Source: Gammaproteobacteria bacterium
GTDB taxonomy: Bacteria > Pseudomonadota > Gammaproteobacteria > Chromatiales > Chromatiaceae
Assembly (NCBI GenBank): GCA_024644505.1
Contig: JAHEHQ010000013.1
Span: 1 to 16,346, forward strand
DNA length: 16,346 bases
Direction: 5' to 3'
The translations under genes and the position numbers were made by a program. Below, in pieces: positions 14,410 through 16,346 of the stretch (its first letter is position 1; every line of letters begins with the position of its first letter). The notes beneath the pieces are model-generated. The model had not been told where the DNA came from. It did no database searches and was given only the letters and a program-made list of their open reading frames with translations.

Positions 14410-15697
14410 ACATGAAGATATCGCTGGTGATGTTCTCATACCAGCTGTAGGCGTAGGCAACTTCACGAGCCAGCTGTTCCGGGCTTGCGTCGCCGGGCGT
14501 CAGGCCCGCCGAGACCGCAGTGATCTTGGAACGGTCCTCGGCCAGGCGATAGACGGCCGCCACGGAGAAGGCGTAGTCCTTGCCGGCAATGGAATAGCAG
14601 GTGTTGATGTAGGAAGGCGTACCCGGCTCCTGACCGTTGAGCATGGCAACCACAGCGGCTGCGCAAACCTTGGCCTGGGAGTTGGCCGAGTAGCCGGACT
14701 TGGGCATGCCGGTGGCGACGCTGGCGTCACCGATGACATGAATGCCGGCGTGCATCTTCGACTCAAAGGTACCCAGGTCGATGGGGCACCAGCCCTTGTC
14801 GTTGGTGAGACCCGCCGCATGGGCAATCTTCCCTGCCTGTTGTGCCGGGATCACGTTGAGCACGTCGGCCTTGATCTCGTCCCCGAATGCCGTGGTGGCG
14901 GTTCTGCTACCGGCATCCACTGCTACCACGCCGGCCTCTTCCTGCTGGCCGCGCCACTCGATGATGGCCTTGTCGGTGCCGAAACCATAGAGCTTGGTCC
15001 AGGCCGCCGTGAACAGACCCTGCTTGGAGAACTTGGGCTTGGCATCCAGGATGATGACCTTGGATTTGGGCTTCTCGCGCTGCAGGTACATGGCGATCTG
15101 GCTGGCACGCTCGTAGGGTCCGGGCGGGCATCGGAAGGGATTGGGCGGTGCTGTGATGACCACGGTTCCGCCGTCCTTCATGGAGGTCAACTGGGAACGC
15201 AGTGTCTGGGTCTGGTCACCTGCCTTCCAGGCGTGGGGTATCTTGTTGGCTACGTTGGCATCGTAACCCTCGATGGTGTCCCAGCGAAAATCGATACCCG
15301 GGGCAACGACACAACGGTCGTAGCCGAAGCTCTGGCCGCCGGCGGTCATGACCTTGCGGGCATTGGCATCGATGCCGGTTGCCATGTCGTGCACGACCTT
15401 CACGCCGTGCTTTCTCAGGCCGTCATAGCCGAACCGGATGGAGGCAAGGCTGCGGTCGCCGCTGAGCACTTCGTTGCTCAGGTAACAGGTGTAGTATTCC
15501 TTGTTGGGCTCAATCAGGGTCACATCCAGGCTGGGGTCTGCCAGGCGGATGTACTTGGCTGCGGTTGCGCCGCCGGTGCCGCCGCCTACCACGACCACTT
15601 TCTTGCCGGCCCCTTTCGCGATGAAGGGGACACCTACCATGCCTACCGCGGTGGCCGCACCGGCGGTCTGTATAAATCCTCGACGAGTAATTTTCAT
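14408..15697 (-). CDS. fccB: Sulfide dehydrogenase [flavocytochrome c] flavoprotein subunit
   Basis: FccB oxidises sulfide in the periplasm at a covalently bound FAD and passes electrons to the cytochrome subunit FccA. This 429-residue precursor begins with a twin-arginine signal (TRRGFIQTAGAATAVGMVG), with likely cleavage near residue 29 (FIAKG). The FAD-binding GGGTGG is at 38-43. Cys71 (YYTCYLSNEVL) matches the flavin-linking cysteine, mature position 42 in the Allochromatium enzyme. Cys190 (NPFRCPPGPYERA) and Cys367 (YINTCYSIAGKDY) match the redox-active disulfide pair (161 and 337 in the mature Allochromatium enzyme). The second FAD motif is HVIGDASVATGMPKSGYSAN (about 320-339), and the C-terminal FCSD domain completes the usual length. 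It has a good AGGAGA ribosome-binding site and lies 18 bp after fccA, so they are cotranscribed. Confidence 0.96.
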   Translation of the reverse strand: MKITRRGFIQTAGAATAVGMVGVPFIAKGAGKKVVVVGGGTGGATAAKYIRLADPSLDVTLIEPNKEYYTCYLSNEVLSGDRSLASIRFGYDGLRKHGVKVVHDMATGIDANARKVMTAGGQSFGYDRCVVAPGIDFRWDTIEGYDANVANKIPHAWKAGDQTQTLRSQLTSMKDGGTVVITAPPNPFRCPPGPYERASQIAMYLQREKPKSKVIILDAKPKFSKQGLFTAAWTKLYGFGTDKAIIEWRGQQEEAGVVAVDAGSRTATTAFGDEIKADVLNVIPAQQAGKIAHAAGLTNDKGWCPIDLGTFESKMHAGIHVIGDASVATGMPKSGYSANSQAKVCAAAVVAMLNGQEPGTPSYINTCYSIAGKDYAFSVAAVYRLAEDRSKITAVSAGLTPGDASPEQLAREVAYAYSWYENITSDIFM

Positions 15698-15706
15698 ATT
15701 ATGATG

Positions 15707-15712
15707 TCTCCT
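15707..15712 (-). promoter_or_regulatory. Ribosome-binding site of fccB
   Basis: AGGAGA on the minus strand lies 9 bases before the fccB ATG (15697) within the 18-bp gap after fccA. It supports this start and an independently initiated second gene. Confidence 0.7.
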
Positions 15713-15715
15713 GCC

Positions 15716-16333
15716 TTATTTCTGCTGGCTGGCGTAGTAGTTGAGAAGTGCGTCTATGCTGGCGGTGCCTTCCTTCGACAGCATCTTCTCAAGCTGTTTC
15801 TTCATCTTCTTTGGCATTTCACGATGACCAGCCTGGAAGTCGTCAATTGACCACCTGACCCACTGGGTCCATTGCCCGGCAAGTACGCCCGCATCGTCCT
15901 CGGCGGAGGTGCCGCCCTCGGCATGGCACTTCTCGCAGTACTTGTCATGAAGTTTTCCACCCTCTTTGACCTGCGCGGAATCGAAGGTCTGCACTGCCTT
16001 CACAAAAGGCAGCCCGGCATAGTGATCAGCCAGTTGCGCTATCTCCTCTTGGGTGTAGCCCTTGGCAATTCTGTCCATGATGGTGGCTTTGACTTCGCCG
16101 CTGGCAAACCCTTCCATCACCTCGATGAAATAGTCCCTGGACAGACCGGCTATGGTGGGTGATGCCGGGCCGACACTGGCGCCGTCGGTGCCGTGACACC
16201 CCTGGCAGTTGTTGGCCAGCATGCTGGTGCTGGCACCCATCATCAGTTTCGCATCGGCGGCTGAGGCCGCTGCAGAGACTCCGAGCGCCAGCCCGGCGAT
16301 CATAATGGCCTTGGTTAAGGTTTTGTACGCCAT
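15716..16333 (-). CDS. fccA: Flavocytochrome c sulfide dehydrogenase, dihaem cytochrome c subunit
   Basis: This 205-residue precursor has a Sec signal peptide (residues 1-26, KTLTKAIMIAGLALGVSAAASA). Two class I cytochrome c domains follow. Haem 1 is at Cys43-Cys46-His47 (CQGCH), with Met86 (TIMDRI) as the likely sixth ligand. Haem 2 is at Cys133-Cys136-His137 (CEKCH), with Met173 or Met177 (HREMPKKM) as likely ligand. The mature size of about 19 kDa fits the dihaem FccA of purple sulfur bacteria. FccA receives electrons from the FccB flavin and passes them to a soluble cytochrome or the respiratory chain in the periplasm. The start is supported by a near-perfect Shine-Dalgarno. The promoter lies beyond the window edge. 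A monohaem form is excluded by the two CxxCH motifs. Confidence 0.93.
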   Translation of the reverse strand: MAYKTLTKAIMIAGLALGVSAAASAADAKLMMGASTSMLANNCQGCHGTDGASVGPASPTIAGLSRDYFIEVMEGFASGEVKATIMDRIAKGYTQEEIAQLADHYAGLPFVKAVQTFDSAQVKEGGKLHDKYCEKCHAEGGTSAEDDAGVLAGQWTQWVRWSIDDFQAGHREMPKKMKKQLEKMLSKEGTASIDALLNYYASQQK

Positions 16334-16336
16334 GAT

Positions 16337-16344
16337 ACCTCCTT
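16337..16344 (-). promoter_or_regulatory. Strong ribosome-binding site of fccA
   Basis: The minus strand reads AAGGAGGT a few bases before the fccA ATG at 16333. It is a near-perfect anti-Shine-Dalgarno match and predicts high expression of this periplasmic enzyme. Confidence 0.8.
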
Positions 16345-16346
16345 TG

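Noticed and set aside
14738..15850. Plus-strand open frame (370 codons) opposite fccB and the end of fccA
   Set aside because: The minus strand encodes both flavocytochrome c subunits with all cofactor motifs; the plus-strand frame spans their junction and has no domain.
1..16346. CRISPR arrays, tRNA or rRNA genes, transposase genes
   Set aside because: No spaced direct repeats, no tRNA-like cloverleaf and no transposase motifs were noticed; the only mobile-element-like feature is the small inverted repeat at 14298-14354.

Overview
The window looks like chromosome from a GC-rich gammaproteobacterial, sulfur-oxidising chemolithoautotroph. The evidence is a flavocytochrome c sulfide dehydrogenase pair (fccAB), a DAB-type inorganic-carbon (DIC) accumulation operon, a SulP transporter next to it and an NhaD sodium/proton antiporter. 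Organism assignment is inferred from gene content only; no rRNA or other marker gene is present.

Layout. Positions 1-96 hold the possible tail of a rightward gene and a strong dyad between convergent genes. On the minus strand, 97-2108 carry a two-gene unit: nhaD followed by a small stand-alone cyclic-nucleotide-binding-fold protein. A 296-bp divergent intergenic region (2109-2404) contains a perfect 25-bp palindrome. On the plus strand, 2405-11744 is one tightly packed operon: a NuoM-like subunit, a long DabA (about 1100 residues, with all expected beta-carbonic-anhydrase-like zinc ligands), a shortened NuoL-like subunit (DabB candidate), a degenerate NuoM-like subunit and an intact NuoM-like subunit. 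Adjacent genes overlap by 1, 8, 4 and 1 bases. After a 158-bp gap come an unrecognised bitopic coiled-coil membrane protein and, overlapping it by one base, a SulP anion transporter with a C-terminal STAS domain (to 14259).

The convergent intergenic region 14260-14407 holds a REP/MITE-like inverted-repeat element, a terminator for the leftward unit and a 14-bp palindrome. The leftward fccA-fccB sulfide dehydrogenase pair fills 14408-16333.

How the genes may work together. DabA plus membrane subunits of the complex I/Mrp antiporter family is an established energy-coupled CO2-hydrating, bicarbonate-trapping module. The minimal published form is one DabA with one DabB. Here DabA is embedded among four antiporter-like proteins. 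Two keep the full Glu-Lys-Lys-Glu ion-relay set of NuoM, one has lost three of the four residues, and one is a NuoL-like protein apparently missing the TM11-14 region. SulP and NhaD may add bicarbonate uptake and Na+/H+ balance, and FccAB would supply electrons from sulfide. The multi-antiporter DAB assembly is the most interesting system in the window.
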